Below are positions 28,290 to 39,237 of a stretch of 64,000 bases of DNA, one piece after another. The stretch's first letter is position 1. Every line of letters begins with the position of its first letter. This DNA is from Halichoerus grypus (lineage: Eukaryota; Chordata; Mammalia; Carnivora; Phocidae), in the NCBI RefSeq assembly GCF_964656455.1, contig NC_135716.1, positions 77,042,484-77,106,483 on the forward strand, read 5' to 3'. Position numbers and translations under genes: made by a program. The notes beneath the pieces were generated by a model. That model was not told where the DNA came from. It made no database searches and saw nothing but the letters and a program-made list of their open reading frames with translations.

Positions 28290-30790
28290 TTTTTAAATTT
28301 GTTTTTATATTCAGTATAGATGAAGGATATTTAGAAGATATATGCAAAACACAAGGAATAATTCAGTGTACCTGTACGTACACGTGTGTACCTACTACTA
28401 GATTTGACTATTGGCATTACCATGACTTGTGTGCCCCTTCCTAATCTCCTCTTAATTCCTCTCTGGGGTGTTCCTTTTGTGTTTATTGCAGCCTTGCCTT
28501 TTGCTATAGCTTTAGCACATGTGTTTGTATCTCTAAACAGTATATCATCTGGCTTCATACATACTTAACTTTATATAAGTGGAATCATACTCTGTATTCT
28601 GCAGGTTACTTTTTCACTCCAGATTGCCTTTCTGAGATTGTTCCATGTTGTATATAGTTAAGTTACATCCGCAAGTCGGTTTAATTATTCATTCTACTGT
28701 TGATGGACATTTGTTGTTACATCAAATAGTTTGCTCGTCAACATTCTTCAACAGGTCTTGTGACCGTATGTGTGCAAGAGTCTTCATAGAGTGTACATCT
28801 AGGAATAGAATTACTGGATCATAGAATATGTTCATACTCACTTTCACTAGGTGGTGCAAATTTATTTCCCCCAAATAGTGTAACATTATGTTCGTTCCTA
28901 TAGCGTTTAAACGTTCCAGTTATTCCATAACCTCACCTACATTTGATAGCGATTTTGCCTATTTAGTACTGTGAAGTGTTATAGAGGCTTTGTTGCTTAT
29001 TAAGGAGGTTTTGTACCTTTTTGAGTGTTTCTTGGTTTTAGGTTTCCTTTCTGTAGAGTTCCCATTAGAGTCTTTTGGAAATGTTTTATTCGATAGTTTC
29101 TTTTAAAGAAGTTGGCTTGTAGAGTTCCTTATGTAGCCTGACCCGTTGTCAGTTACATGTATTGCAAATATCTTTCGTTAGTTTGTGGTTTCTGTTCTCA
29201 TTCTGTTTGTGGTGTCTTTCTTGAATTAGAATTTTCAAATTTAATTGTGTCAGATTCATCCTCACACAACCTCAATCCAGAATCATGAAAATATTAGCCT
29301 GTATTTTCTTACAAAAGTTCTATGATTTTTGTCTTTCACATTTAAGTCTGTAGTAGACCTGCTATTGATCTTTGTGTAAAGTGAGAAATAATACTTTTTT
29401 ACTTTGTTGATCAACTGTTTCAACACCATTTTTTGAAAAGTCCCATTTTCTTCCTCTGATCTGCAGTTAACTGTCATAAATTTTTGTATCTTTGTGCTTT
29501 GTGTCTAGGTTTTGTTTTCTATTTTGTTAGTCAATTTATGGATCCCTGTGCTAAAACTACACAGCCTTATTTACTATAGATACAATAATTCTTGATTTAG
29601 TAAGGTAAGTCCCTTCAACTTAAATTTCAGGAATTTCTTGGCTATCCTTGGACCATTGACTTTGATACACAATTTAGAATCAGCTTCTTAGACTACATAT
29701 ACACAGTCCTCTTGGGATTTCCTTTGGAATCACTGAATTTATAGATCAGTTTGTGTGAGAATTAACATGTTTATGATATGGAGTCCTCCAATCCATGAAT
29801 ATTGTACTTCTCTCCATTTATTTATTTATTTATTTATTTAATGTCTTAATAAAGGTACACAATTTTGTTTCAAGCATCTTTTGATTTGTGTGTAGATATT
29901 TTATATTTTTCAATGCTGTTGTATTGTTTGTTAAAATCACTTTTTGCTCCATTATTGATTTTTGTACATTACTTAAATCCCACTGACTTGTGATTGTTCT
30001 AAATTTTCAAATAGACAACCAAATCATCTTTATAAAGACAGTTTATTTTTTCCTTTGGGTTTCCTTGGGTTTCCTTTGGGTTTCCTTGGGTTTGTTTTTA
30101 TTTTGCCAGATACCCTGGTTGGGACCTCCAGTACAGTGTTGAATAGAAGCCACGAACAGGAGTAACCTTATTTCTTGTTTTATTGCCCATTTATAGTCAT
30201 TTTTAATAAATGGCTTGGTGTGTTTCGAATATATATTCTGTTCAGCATAGTATTCTGTAAGTGCCATTTGAATCAAATTTTTTATTGTATTCAAATCTAA
30301 TGTAGTTTAAGCTTTTTTTTGTATGCTCTTACGATTTTCAGCAAAATCTCTCACTTTGATGGTAGAATGTCAGTTCATTATAGGTCTTTCAATTTTTCCT
30401 TTGTATATTTTGATGCAATGATGCTACACTTTAGGTTCCCTATGTCTGCTTGGTGATTTGAACCTTTAACATTATGTGGGAACCCCCTTTGTATTCTTTA
30501 CTTCAAAGTCCATTTGGTTTGATATTCCTATAGCTTTTTGGGGGGTGTTGGTGGTCACCTAGTGTATCTTTTAAAATTTTTATTTTAGAAGCTAATTTGG
30601 GGGTATTACATCTGCAGGGAGATTTTTGTATTCCCTTCCTCCCCATAGCAAGTTTGAGACAGGCAATTTTCCTTGTGTTCTCTGGGTGGATGGGGACGGG
30701 GGTAAAGTGGATTAATTCTAGATCATCCTTAATGAACTTGATGAAAATACAGGTTTTCCAGTTAAGACCCTCCACTCTAGGCTTTTTCTT
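28290..30790 (-). mobile_element. Ancient L1M LINE, about 2.5 kb of the 3' half
   Basis: Reads as complement of an old L1. The 3'UTR (agaatttcagtatag region; ggaataattcagtgtacctg) is followed by ORF2 C-terminal landmarks: ctactgttgatggacatttg, attactggatcatagaatat, tcactaggtggtgcaaattt, and further in ccattttttgaaaag, ctccaatccatgaatattgt and ttgggacctccagtacagtg. Every frame is broken. It fills most of the PCMTD1-PXDNL intergenic gap. A short tandem repeat at 30050-30091 has formed inside it. Confidence 0.8.
30050..30091. repeat. 21-bp tandem minisatellite, two copies
   Basis: The unit ttcctttgggtttccttggg plus t is repeated twice exactly (30050-30070, 30071-30091). Each unit is itself two near-identical half-units (tttcctttggg / tttccttggg). 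It lies within the old L1M. Confidence 0.9.
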
Positions 30791-32430
30791 CTTCCTGTAA
30801 CCCTGCTCTCCCCAAATCTCTTTATTTTACTTGGTTAAGCAAGTACTCTCAAGCTGAACCAGGCTTCAGTGTTTATCTACCTTGCTAGCTTCTCATTTTC
30901 TCTTCCTTTTTGGACTCTAGTATACATGTTTAACTTAGCAGCTCAATGCATTTTTAAAAAATGCTTCTAATACTTAACATATATAATAATAGTTTTCTGC
31001 GGGAAAGTTGTCCTGAGGCATTCTAGGAAAGAATCTACGGTCTATAGTGGCTGTGTCATGCATGTGGTTCTCTGTGCCTTGCTTGCAATTCTTAGCCCTG
31101 TATTCACGGGAGGAAATCAGTAGAATTTTCTCATTTAATGGCAGCTTAGGTTTCTAAAGTAGAGAGTGTATAGTCTATCCTGGAAAAATGCTCTATCAGT
31201 ACAAGCTAGTATTATGTTTTGAACTGAAAACAAGGCACAAACTTGTATGCCTTGCTCATCCAAGTCCTCCAAGTCACAAACATTGGCAAAAGCACAGTAA
31301 TTATAAGGCATGGGATTTAAAGGAAGAAATTAGCTTTTTTAGTTTATTTCGATACTTAGACAAAAAAACAAAACAAAACATTGAACAATTGTCAAGCATA
31401 CTTGGTTTGTTTTAAAATCATTCTTTTTCATAGAGATTATTTTTTTCTTGCGATCTCTGTATTTTAATAAAATAAAAAAGCCCCACATATTTAAGTTTGA
31501 ACATTTTGCCAAAAGAGGGCACTATTCACCCACTGTAGAATGTAAAGGGACTGAAAAATTACTGGTAAGAAGGCAAATTTACTTTCCTTCATAAGGTTGA
31601 TAAGGTTTGACAAAACTAGATCTGCAATCATTAGATTTGTCTCCCAGTCTGGTCATCTGGGATTGTTGCCTACATTGGACCATCCCAAGTTTTAATTTTT
31701 CTATTACTTTTACCTTTTTTAAAGTGCTAGTTTAGGGATGAGATTTGTTTGGAAATTTTAGTCTTTAAGGTTAAAACCAAAAACCTTTTCTAAACACCTG
31801 CCTAGAGTGACCAAAAAACTCGTGTTTAAGGCCTGTTTGTTGGAGTCTGTCTTTGCCAGTGTCCTCAGGGCTGCTCACCTCAGTGACCCGTGGCCAGTTA
31901 AACCTGGTGAAAAATGCGTCTACAGCCAACGGTGCGGCCACTGAGCCCAGCGGTGGCTCGGCCTCGTTCTACTTTACACATATGTTTGTCTATCAGTTTG
32001 TCTCCTCTGCATGTTGGTGTAGGAGTTCATGGTGTAGACATAACAGCTTTAAATATTAAAGGAAGAAATCGGAAGTAGCTGGTTTGAATCTCATGAGTGA
32101 AATGCTTTGGGCTTCAGGTGTAGAATATACAGGAAGAAATGAAACCATTTTGTGAAAGTATACTTTGGAGCAGGGAAGGAAAATGTGAGCCTAGATCAAC
32201 TAATTAGAACTCTGTCTGCCCTTTAGGATTTGGTAATACTGCCAGATAAAAAGAAAGGCTGTTCTGCATTGATTCAATAAATAATCAACTTGCGCTTCAA
32301 AAGGACAGATAGGGGGAGAAAAAAGCACAACTAGGGGCTAAGAGGCTGGCGCTTACATAACATGTGCAGTGGAAGCAACTTTGGAAAAGTTTCTATTTGC
32401 ATTATGCTGCCCAAATAGAGTAGGTTTGTT
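30791..32430. other. Intergenic sequence upstream of PXDNL promoter
   Basis: No exon or clear repeat recognised. One patch at 31855-31985 is richer in G+C and CpG than its surroundings and encodes an open frame without recognised similarity. A weak CTCF-like string ccaaaagagggcact lies at 31509-31523. Confidence 0.6.
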
Positions 32431-32479
32431 TCCTAAAGCGGCTTTGGCTCGGACAAGCTTCTCCTCGTCCCTGGGAGTC

Positions 32480-32496
32480 CAGCGCCCCCTAGAGGC
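32480..32496 (-). promoter_or_regulatory. CTCF-like binding motif
   Basis: The minus strand reads GCCTCTAGGGGGCGCTG, a close fit to the vertebrate CTCF core (CC-x-C-T/C-A-G-G-G-G-G-C-G-C-T). It sits about 235 bp upstream of the PXDNL start codon, in the promoter. Occupancy is unknown. Confidence 0.6.
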
Positions 32497-32670
32497 GGCG
32501 AGCGCCCTCCGCCCTGTAATGTGATCTCCCTGCTCCTGGATTGGTCAGAGGCTGAGTTTTCCCTGGGAGCGGCGCTTAGCTGGGCCTCCCAAGCCCGGCT
32601 CCGCTCTGCACGGCAGGCCTGCCTCTGCACGGCAGGTCCCGCACCGCAGCCACCGCCGCCGCCAGCACCG

Positions 32671-32700
32671 CTGCTGCTGCTGCTACTGCTGCTGCTCCTG
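32671..32700 (+). repeat. (CTG)n tract in PXDNL 5' leader
   Basis: Runs ctgctgctgctgctactgct then gctgctcctg, interrupted once by cta and once by ctcctg. It is preceded by a short CCG run. It lies 29-59 bp before the ATG and is probably transcribed as part of the 5'UTR. Confidence 0.9.
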
Positions 32701-32729
32701 CTTCTTCGCTTCCAGCAGCGGGTGGAGCG

Positions 32730-32893
32730 ATGGAGTCCAGACTCCTCTGCTGGACCATTTGCTTTCTCCTGGTCGTGTGGTGCCTGCCAGTGCTACCCTG
32801 CCCTAGCCGGTGCCTTTGCTTGAAGAGCACCGTCCGCTGCATGCACTTGATGCTGGATCACATTCCTCAGGTGCCGCAGCAGACCACAGTCCT
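32730..32893 (+). CDS. PXDNL: PXDNL first coding exon: signal peptide and start of LRRNT
   Basis: Peroxidasin-like protein (a large secreted or ER/extracellular protein with LRRs, Ig domains, a peroxidase-homology domain and a VWC domain; the human form is reported to lack normal peroxidase activity). This exon has 54 codons plus two bases of a split Leu codon, ending at the donor ct|gtaagtt. It begins [20 protein letters not shown], a short n-region and a hydrophobic core (residues 5-22), giving a signal peptide cleaved near residue 23. Then [14 protein letters not shown] (residues 24-37) supplies the Cys-x3-Cys-x-Cys-x6-Cys pattern of an LRR N-terminal cap. It continues to [13 protein letters not shown], where LRR1 would follow in exon 2. 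The ATG context (gagcgATGg) has +4 G. It lies just downstream of PCMTD1 on the same strand, as on human 8q11. Exon 2 was not found in this window. Confidence 0.93.
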
Positions 32894-33519
32894 GTAAGTT
32901 CACACAGATTCCCGTTCAGCACTTTTGCATTGCCCTCTGCTGAGACTGAGCACTCTGCTTTTAACCTAGATTCCTGATGTGGTCTCTGCTGTATAATCGG
33001 AAGAGGGTTTTCACGTTTCAAACAACTCAGTGGTTCTGCTTTGTTAGACTAGAAAATGTGAGCAATGATGAGTTGAAATAAATATATTTGCACTAGGTGC
33101 AGTTATCTTGTCCAACATCTTCCAGAACTTACTGTTGAGAATTTTCATCTCTATTTTAAGAATATTCCTGCATAGATTCTCAGATTATTCCTTTCATCCT
33201 CTCCAAAATCCTTTGGACTCCTAATTAGGTCACCATGTGTCTGTCCCATTTGAAAAGAACTAATTTAGCTTCGTAATGTGCTTCCAACTTATTATGTGCT
33301 GGCAATTTGCATTTCTTCTGTTCATTGTCGGGCTTTGTATTGCGTGTGTCTCTCAGGTGGGTGATGCTGTCAACCTCAGGCCCTTGAAGGACTATTGGTT
33401 TTCCAGAGCAGACCCTGTCCAGTAGAGCACTGGATACTTGGAAGCCTTCTGGAGCAGTGACTTAATCAGCATCTAGAAGGTGTTATGGGATGGTAGTGGG
33501 ATGGTAGAATAAACCATAA

Positions 33520-33640
33520 TACAGGTATCAGATGGACTTGGTTCAAATCCTTGTCAATATGGAGATAATAAACCTGTACCATTGAATTGACATTTGGATT
33601 AAATTAAATGATATGTGTGAAGTGCGAATCTTTTATTATC
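33520..33640 (+). mobile_element. MIR SINE fragment
   Basis: tatcagatggacttggttca, aatatggagataataaacct and gattaaattaaatgatatgt follow the MIR sense order (gacttgggttcgaatcc; ggggataataatag; gattaaatgagttaatac). Confidence 0.55.
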
Positions 33641-34374
33641 ATAATTTTCAAGTCCTACATCACAAGAGAAGGAAAAACACTGAAAGGACATGCTGATTTG
33701 AAGGGTTCACCTCTCCATGGTAAAGTTTTTGCAGATTATGTCATGTCCATGGAAGAGAACTCCTTTCACTGTTCCAAGTCCATTCTTGAGCAGAGTGAAA
33801 TAGCTTAACATTCCTGGGATTTTGAGATATGAGATAAGATCAGCACTGTTTCTTTTTTTTTTGGTCATAATCATGAAATGAGGAATCTAGCTTGAATGAA
33901 AAGTTGAAGTTAGTGGTTGGTAGTTGTGTAGAATAAGAGATAGGTATTTGCCATACATCTTTATGGTAATTTTTATTAAGCATTTTGTTTGTTTCATATG
34001 CTTGCAAATACCAAAATAAGTCTTACTCTAAAAAGTAATGAGACAGGTTCTGGAATCTGGGGCCACTGCACCATCAGCACAGGCAATCGGCACAGCACCA
34101 GAAATACCTCTGGACTTGTAACCATCCCTGTGTCATTTTGTAATACTTTTCTGACAGAGAGTAACAGAGCCTTACAGAAGGGGCAGCTTGTCTAATCAAG
34201 TGCCACAGGCTTAAATAAAAGGCTACCTAGGGTCCAATCTGGACCTAAAATTTTGATTCTTAGGTGTTTCAAAGAAATAATTAGCACTCATTAGACACTC
34301 TCTTCCTGACGTATGGACAGAACTGAAAGGACACTATTGATGTAGTTGTGAAGAGCCTTCCACTACATGTGGAA

Positions 34375-34640
34375 ATAAGTCCCAATGGTTGGGTTCTCAG
34401 GTTCCAGACTGGGCCTGCCGGTGAGCCAGATACCCCTACAGACGAAATGTGTGTTGCCATGCGTGAGTTCTTGGCTTCTTGATGTCTCGGTTTCCTTTTC
34501 CATAAAATGGGAATGCTAATAAGTGTTCACCATCCAGGGTTATTCTGAAGATTAAATGAGTTAATGCATGCTAAATACTTAGGACAGTGTCTGGCCCTAC
34601 TAAGCACTATGGAGGGGTTCGTTATTATTATGTTTACAAT
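34375..34640 (+). mobile_element. MIR SINE
   Basis: Landmarks in sense order: ggttccagactgggcctgcc, tcggtttccttttccataaa, atgggaatgctaataagtg, the strong gattaaatgagttaatgcat at 34550-34569, and acagtgtctggccctacta. Clear MIR. Confidence 0.75.
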
Positions 34641-35290
34641 TAAGGATAGGAGCTGCAAACTCAAATACCTCCAGGAAGCTGGCTGGTAAAGTAACGCAAG
34701 GTGGATGAAAGTAGGTGGATGAAAGACAAACCACTGCGTGAGTAGTATGATGGACTGCAACCAACCTCGGCTTGGGTCTGTGGGGGCCGCGAGGAGGGAG
34801 GGGCAAGCCAGTGGCAAGGCCTGGCCAGCCCCTGAGCTCATTGCTGCCCTGTGGGAATTTGGGCCTAGTGTTAATGAGCTTGCCATATTTTTCAAGAGGA
34901 TATGGAAGTCAAAAATGAAATACCCTAACTTTTAAATCTTAGAGGATAATTAAAATTCTTTTATGTGAAAGGCAACAGCACGCAGGCCCAACCACACATA
35001 TTTGTAGGTTACTTTTATCCTAGGACCTTCCGCTTGTGACCTCTATTAGAGAAATAGTATAAAGGCCAAGAAATATATGTAAAGTTTATAAAAGTTGGTG
35101 CACTCTACTTCTTTTGGGCTCCAAATCCTTGACATAGGATTAACGTTTTCAAGTAAGCAATATCATGAAGGTACACTACAACTGCATTAAGACAAGAATT
35201 CTTAAAGAGAAAGAGCCAGTCAGCCTTTGGAAGCTAAGGCAAATGGAGCCGGGCCCAGTTCCTCCCTAGCAGCAAGCAGCATTGAGAGGG

Positions 35291-36072
35291 TTTTTTTTTT
35301 TAAATTTTTTTATTGATATGTTAATCACCATACATTACATCATTAGTTTTAGATGTAGTGTTCCATGATTCATTGTTTGTGTATAACACCCAGTGCTCCA
35401 TGCAGAACGTGCCCTCTTTAATACCCATCACCAGGCTAACCCATCCTCCCACCCCCCTCCCCTCTAGAACCCTCAGTTTGTTTTTCAGAGTCCATCGTCT
35501 CTCATGGTTCGTCTCCCCTTCTGATTTCCCCCCCTTCATCCTTCCCCTCCTGCTATCTTCTTCTTCTTCTTTTTTTTTTTTTTTTAACATATATTGCATT
35601 ATTTGTTTCAGAGGTACAGATCTGAGATTCAACAGTCTTGCACAATTCACAGCGCTTACCAGAGCACATACCCTACCCAGTGTCCATCGCCCAGTCCAGT
35701 CAGAATGGCTAAAATTAACAAGTCAGGAAACGACAGATGTTGGCGGGGATGCGGAGAAAGGGGAACCCTCCTACACTATTGGTGGGAATGCAAGATGGTG
35801 CAGCCACTCTGGAAAACAGTATGGAGGTTCCTCAAAAAGTTGAAAATAGAGCTACTGTACGATCCAGTAATTGCACTATTGGGTATTTACCCCAAAGATA
35901 CAAATGTAGGGATCCGAAGGGGTACGCGCACCCCGATGTTTATAGCAGCAATGTCCACAATAGCCAAACTGTGGAAAGAGCCAAGATGTCCATCGACAGA
36001 TGAATGGATAAAGAAGATGTGGTATATATACACAATGGAATATTATGCAGCCATCAAAAGGAATGAGAATTT
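35291..36072 (-). mobile_element. Carnivore L1, 5'-truncated with 5' inversion (twin-primed)
   Basis: Begins with a T run (35291) and the complement of the L1 3'UTR (accatacattacatcattag, ttccatgattcattgtttgt). At about 35691-35699 it switches to the sense strand (cagtcagaatggctaaaatt) and reads ORF2 C-terminal sequence, ending ccatcaaaaggaatgaga. The same landmarks all run in complement in the L1 at 58687-64000. A stretch of about 180 bp around the junction is missing relative to that copy. The plus-strand part keeps an open ORF2 frame with a zinc-knuckle-like segment, so the insertion is not very old. It is not a functional gene. Confidence 0.88.
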
Positions 36073-38135
36073 TCGTTAAACCACACTTAAATATATATGT
36101 GTTGTCATCCTAACTGTGGAAACAAGGTAAATAAACATAGCCAAAGTGCTTAGTAAATGTTAATTAGTAGTAGTATAACTTTCTTGAGTTTGTCTTTACA
36201 TGTTTTTAAAATTTTAACCTTAATACAGAAAATATTTTTCTCAACCGTAGATAAAGAAACTCCACTATACTTAATGATTGATTATGGTTAGTGTTTCAAG
36301 CTTAGAAAAATGAAAGAACTACTCCCCCTAATTTTAATTTAATTCCATCTATAAAGATATCATTGGGTATTCAAAGCAAATATCATTTACCAAATAGGCC
36401 GCTACCATTTAGAAACTCATTCCTCATGCTGTGTATTTTAGTAAAGCAAATCTTTCAGAATTGGAATTAGGAAACAAAAAATTTCTAGTAATGAACTTTA
36501 GGGAGCCTGTTCAATAATCAGAAGTCCTGTGTAGCTTAAGTTGATTTTACTTCAGCCCCAGGTCATTAGGTTGCACCTCCAGAATCTCAGCTGCTGTTTA
36601 AGAAATGTGATGTTCTTTGAATTCCCAGGAGTGAAAGATTGAGTCTTGGTTGAACTCAGGGACTGCGATTAAACAGACTCTAAAAACCATCTCAATTCCA
36701 CTAGAAAAATGTGAAAAATGAGAATTTCCCCAAAAGTTTTAAATTTATAAATATGTAGAGTGTGAAGTTTTAACTATTTAAGGCATTTCCTTTATGTACA
36801 AACCTTGCCTGGCCCTCCAGATATACCCACCTCGGGAGGAAGACTGGGGGTGGCAAATGGGAAAATGACAAGTTCAGTCATGACAACATTTATCCAGCTG
36901 ATAGAAATGTCATCTTGTTCAAGAAGAAAATAGAATTCCTTCAGCTCTTTCCAGTTTCCAATCCAATCAGACAAGTAGATTTTTTTTTTTTCTTAAAATT
37001 AACCCTCAGGGGTTACTTTGACCTTTGAAACAGAATTTTTCATAACTTTTTTGCAACTGACATAACTTGCTGGCTTTGAGTTATCACTTAGTGAGCAGGC
37101 TTGGACTCCCTAGACGCTTTCCCATTTGGCATGGTTGAAGGGAAGCATGAGGGATCCAGCTAAACTATATCTAAATTCAAACCTACCCCAGTTGTTGACC
37201 ACTTGGGGAGAGAAATGGAACTAAAAGTTGAAATACATTTCCTATTTCATTGCCTACTTAGTAAGTCAGGGTACACTATTTCAGCAAATGCCTCCAGTCT
37301 TCGGGGCCTAACATGATGCAGCCTCACCACCCTAATGACTCAGGACAGCTTGGTCCTCAGAGAGGAGCTAGAAGAGGCTGTTCTAGAAGGTGGGTTGAGT
37401 GTTCATGGAGCCCATGTGAGGATCTCGGGTGGAGGAACAGTGAGGAGAGGGCAGGGCTAGAGATGGGGGATAAACGCTGCCAGCCATTGGCATCACTGTC
37501 CGGGGTGTGACCCACCCCTGATGTCTGGGAGTCATCCTGCAGTCAAACCAACCTACAGGAGAATTAGTTTAGGGGATAAATGAGTCCTTTCTGGACATAT
37601 TAATTTGGGAGTCTCCGGTGGGACAAATAGTTGAAGAAGTCCAGCAGATAGTTATGGGGACCTGGCGATTTAGATCTGTGCTGTTGAGCATTCTCCTAAA
37701 GCACCAGGGAGGGTGCAGGGTGGAGGCATGGGTCAGGAACACACCACTGAAGGGGAGAAAGTGAGCTGGCCAACTCAGGGAAGGCAGCAGGATGTTTCCC
37801 AGAAGGGTGTGACCGAGGTATGGCAGAGTCGAGCTTGGACAGGGAAAGACAGACTGACAATTGGATGGTGCAGATGACTTAGCAAAAGCAGCTTTGCCAG
37901 ATAGGAATAGAAGCCAGATTGCAAGGATTAAGGAGTAATAGGCTTGCTTTCCCAGATTTCAGAACTTGGCCTTCACCAAGGAAGTGTTAGCATCCCCATC
38001 TCTGAGTCTCAGTATCCTCATCGGCAAAATAGGAATGAATAATTGCCTAGTGATGCCAGGATCTAAGTGGTCTCATCTCAAGATTTCCTACAATAGCCTG
38101 TACTTAGATGATATATGCTGATTAAATTAATGGAA

Positions 38136-38195
38136 GAGAATAGTGTTTTCTTTTTTTATTATGTTCAGTTAACCATTGTGAGAATAGTGTTTTCT
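38136..38195 (-). mobile_element. Minimal L1 tail insertion (28 bp) with 16-bp target-site duplication
   Basis: The 16-bp direct repeat gagaatagtgttttct occurs at 38136-38151 and again, identically, at 38180-38195. Between them are 28 bases, ttttttattatgttcagtta then accattgt, which correspond to the extreme 3' end of carnivore L1 in complement (compare ttattatgttatgttagtcaccat at 58704). This is a severely 5'-truncated insertion. Confidence 0.8.
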
Positions 38196-39016
38196 ATACT
38201 GAACTCTGCATTTCAATCCCTACTATAGATTCTATAAGTGAGATGAAGGGAAGCATTGCACAATAACAGCTTTTGGGGGAATAGTTACAATACGAGGCTG
38301 CAAAGGTGAGGTCCCTGTTCTACTTAGAGAGCTAGTGCATATATAAAAAGTTGAATAACAGTACAGGTCTGATGCAAGAAAGACCAATCTGTTTTGTATT
38401 TATGGAGTAAGAAAGGATGGTGAATGTCCTGGTTTGTCAACTTGATAGGGTAATGTAAATAGTGAAAGTAAGTGACAGACAAAGAGGGAAAGAGCTGAAG
38501 AATAGGGAAATTTTGAGTTTTTCTTGGGCATCCTGGTGGAGAGGGTAGAGGCTCAGGAATATAGTAAGCTTGGGAGGTAAGGGATACAATTTTGAGAGTC
38601 ATTGGGATAAGAGTGTGCAATTAATTCAGCTGGAGGGAGGAAATGTGATTTCCCAGGAGGTGCTTGTAGAATGAGAAAAGTCTGCATAGGCTAGGATTCT
38701 GGAAAGCCCCACAGTCAAGGGAACACATACGTAAGCAAGAGCCAGGACTGTCAGCTGTGGTTGTGAAGTCTATACACTCCTCAACTCCACACTGTGCTGG
38801 GCATGCTGCCCCCTGCACTTGTGCAGCGTGCTGGCTCTGGGGGCAAAAGGAGGAGGAGTCAGAGAATAACACACAGCCAAAGAAGTAGGAGTACCAGAAA
38901 CGAGTGCTGTCTGTATTTCAAGAAGGAGGAGGGTGGTCAAATCTGGCAGAAGAGGTTGAGGTAGCAGAGTGCAAATTTTGCCTTCAAGCTATTGGAAGAG
39001 AAGAAGGTTGAAGGAA

Positions 39017-39237
39017 TTTTGTTGTTTTTGTTGTTGTTGTTGTTGGTTTTTTAAAGATTTTATTTATTTGACAGAGAGAGACACAGTGAGAGAGGGAACA
39101 CAAGCAGGGGGAGTGGGAGAGGGAGAAGCAGGCTTCCCGCCGAGCAGGGAGCCCGATGTGGGGCTCGATCCCAGGACCCAGGGACCATGACCTGAGCTGA
39201 AGGCAGACGCTTAACCACTGAGCCACCCAGGCGCCCC
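39017..39237 (-). mobile_element. CAN-SINE (tRNA-derived), with (CAA)n-type tail
   Basis: The right end complements the head ggggcgcctgggtggctcag; internal ccatgacctgagctgaaggc, agacgcttaaccactgagcc and gagcagggagcccgatgtgg are typical. The CT-rich region appears as gacagagagagacacagtga. The tail at 39017-39052 is a (TTG)n/(TTTG)n run on the plus strand. The ggcgcctgggtggctcag form distinguishes it from the canid SINEC_Cf type. Confidence 0.93.

Larger units (their letters stand above)
32430..32900 (+). promoter_or_regulatory. PXDNL: PXDNL CpG-rich promoter and 5' leader
   Basis: A sharp rise in G+C and CpG against AT-rich flanks (ggcggcgagcgccctccgcc, gggagcggcgcttagc, ccgcaccgcagccaccgccg), placed directly around the first coding exon of PXDNL. 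An inverted CCAAT box (attgg, 32540-32544) lies 186 bp before the ATG. No TATA box was seen, which fits a CpG promoter. A CTCF-like site is at 32480-32496, a 14-bp direct repeat at 32604/32623, and a CTG/CCG-rich tract at 32652-32700. The transcription start is not determinable here. Confidence 0.75.

Noticed and set aside
32521..32823. A 100-codon plus-strand frame with a poly-leucine run overlapping the PXDNL exon
   Set aside because: It begins at GTG, not ATG; the Leu run is the CTG repeat read in frame; and the true frame with signal peptide and LRRNT is offset.
35358..36079. Two overlapping 161-codon plus-strand frames
   Set aside because: They are L1 3'UTR complement and ORF2 C-terminal remnants of the inverted L1, not host genes.
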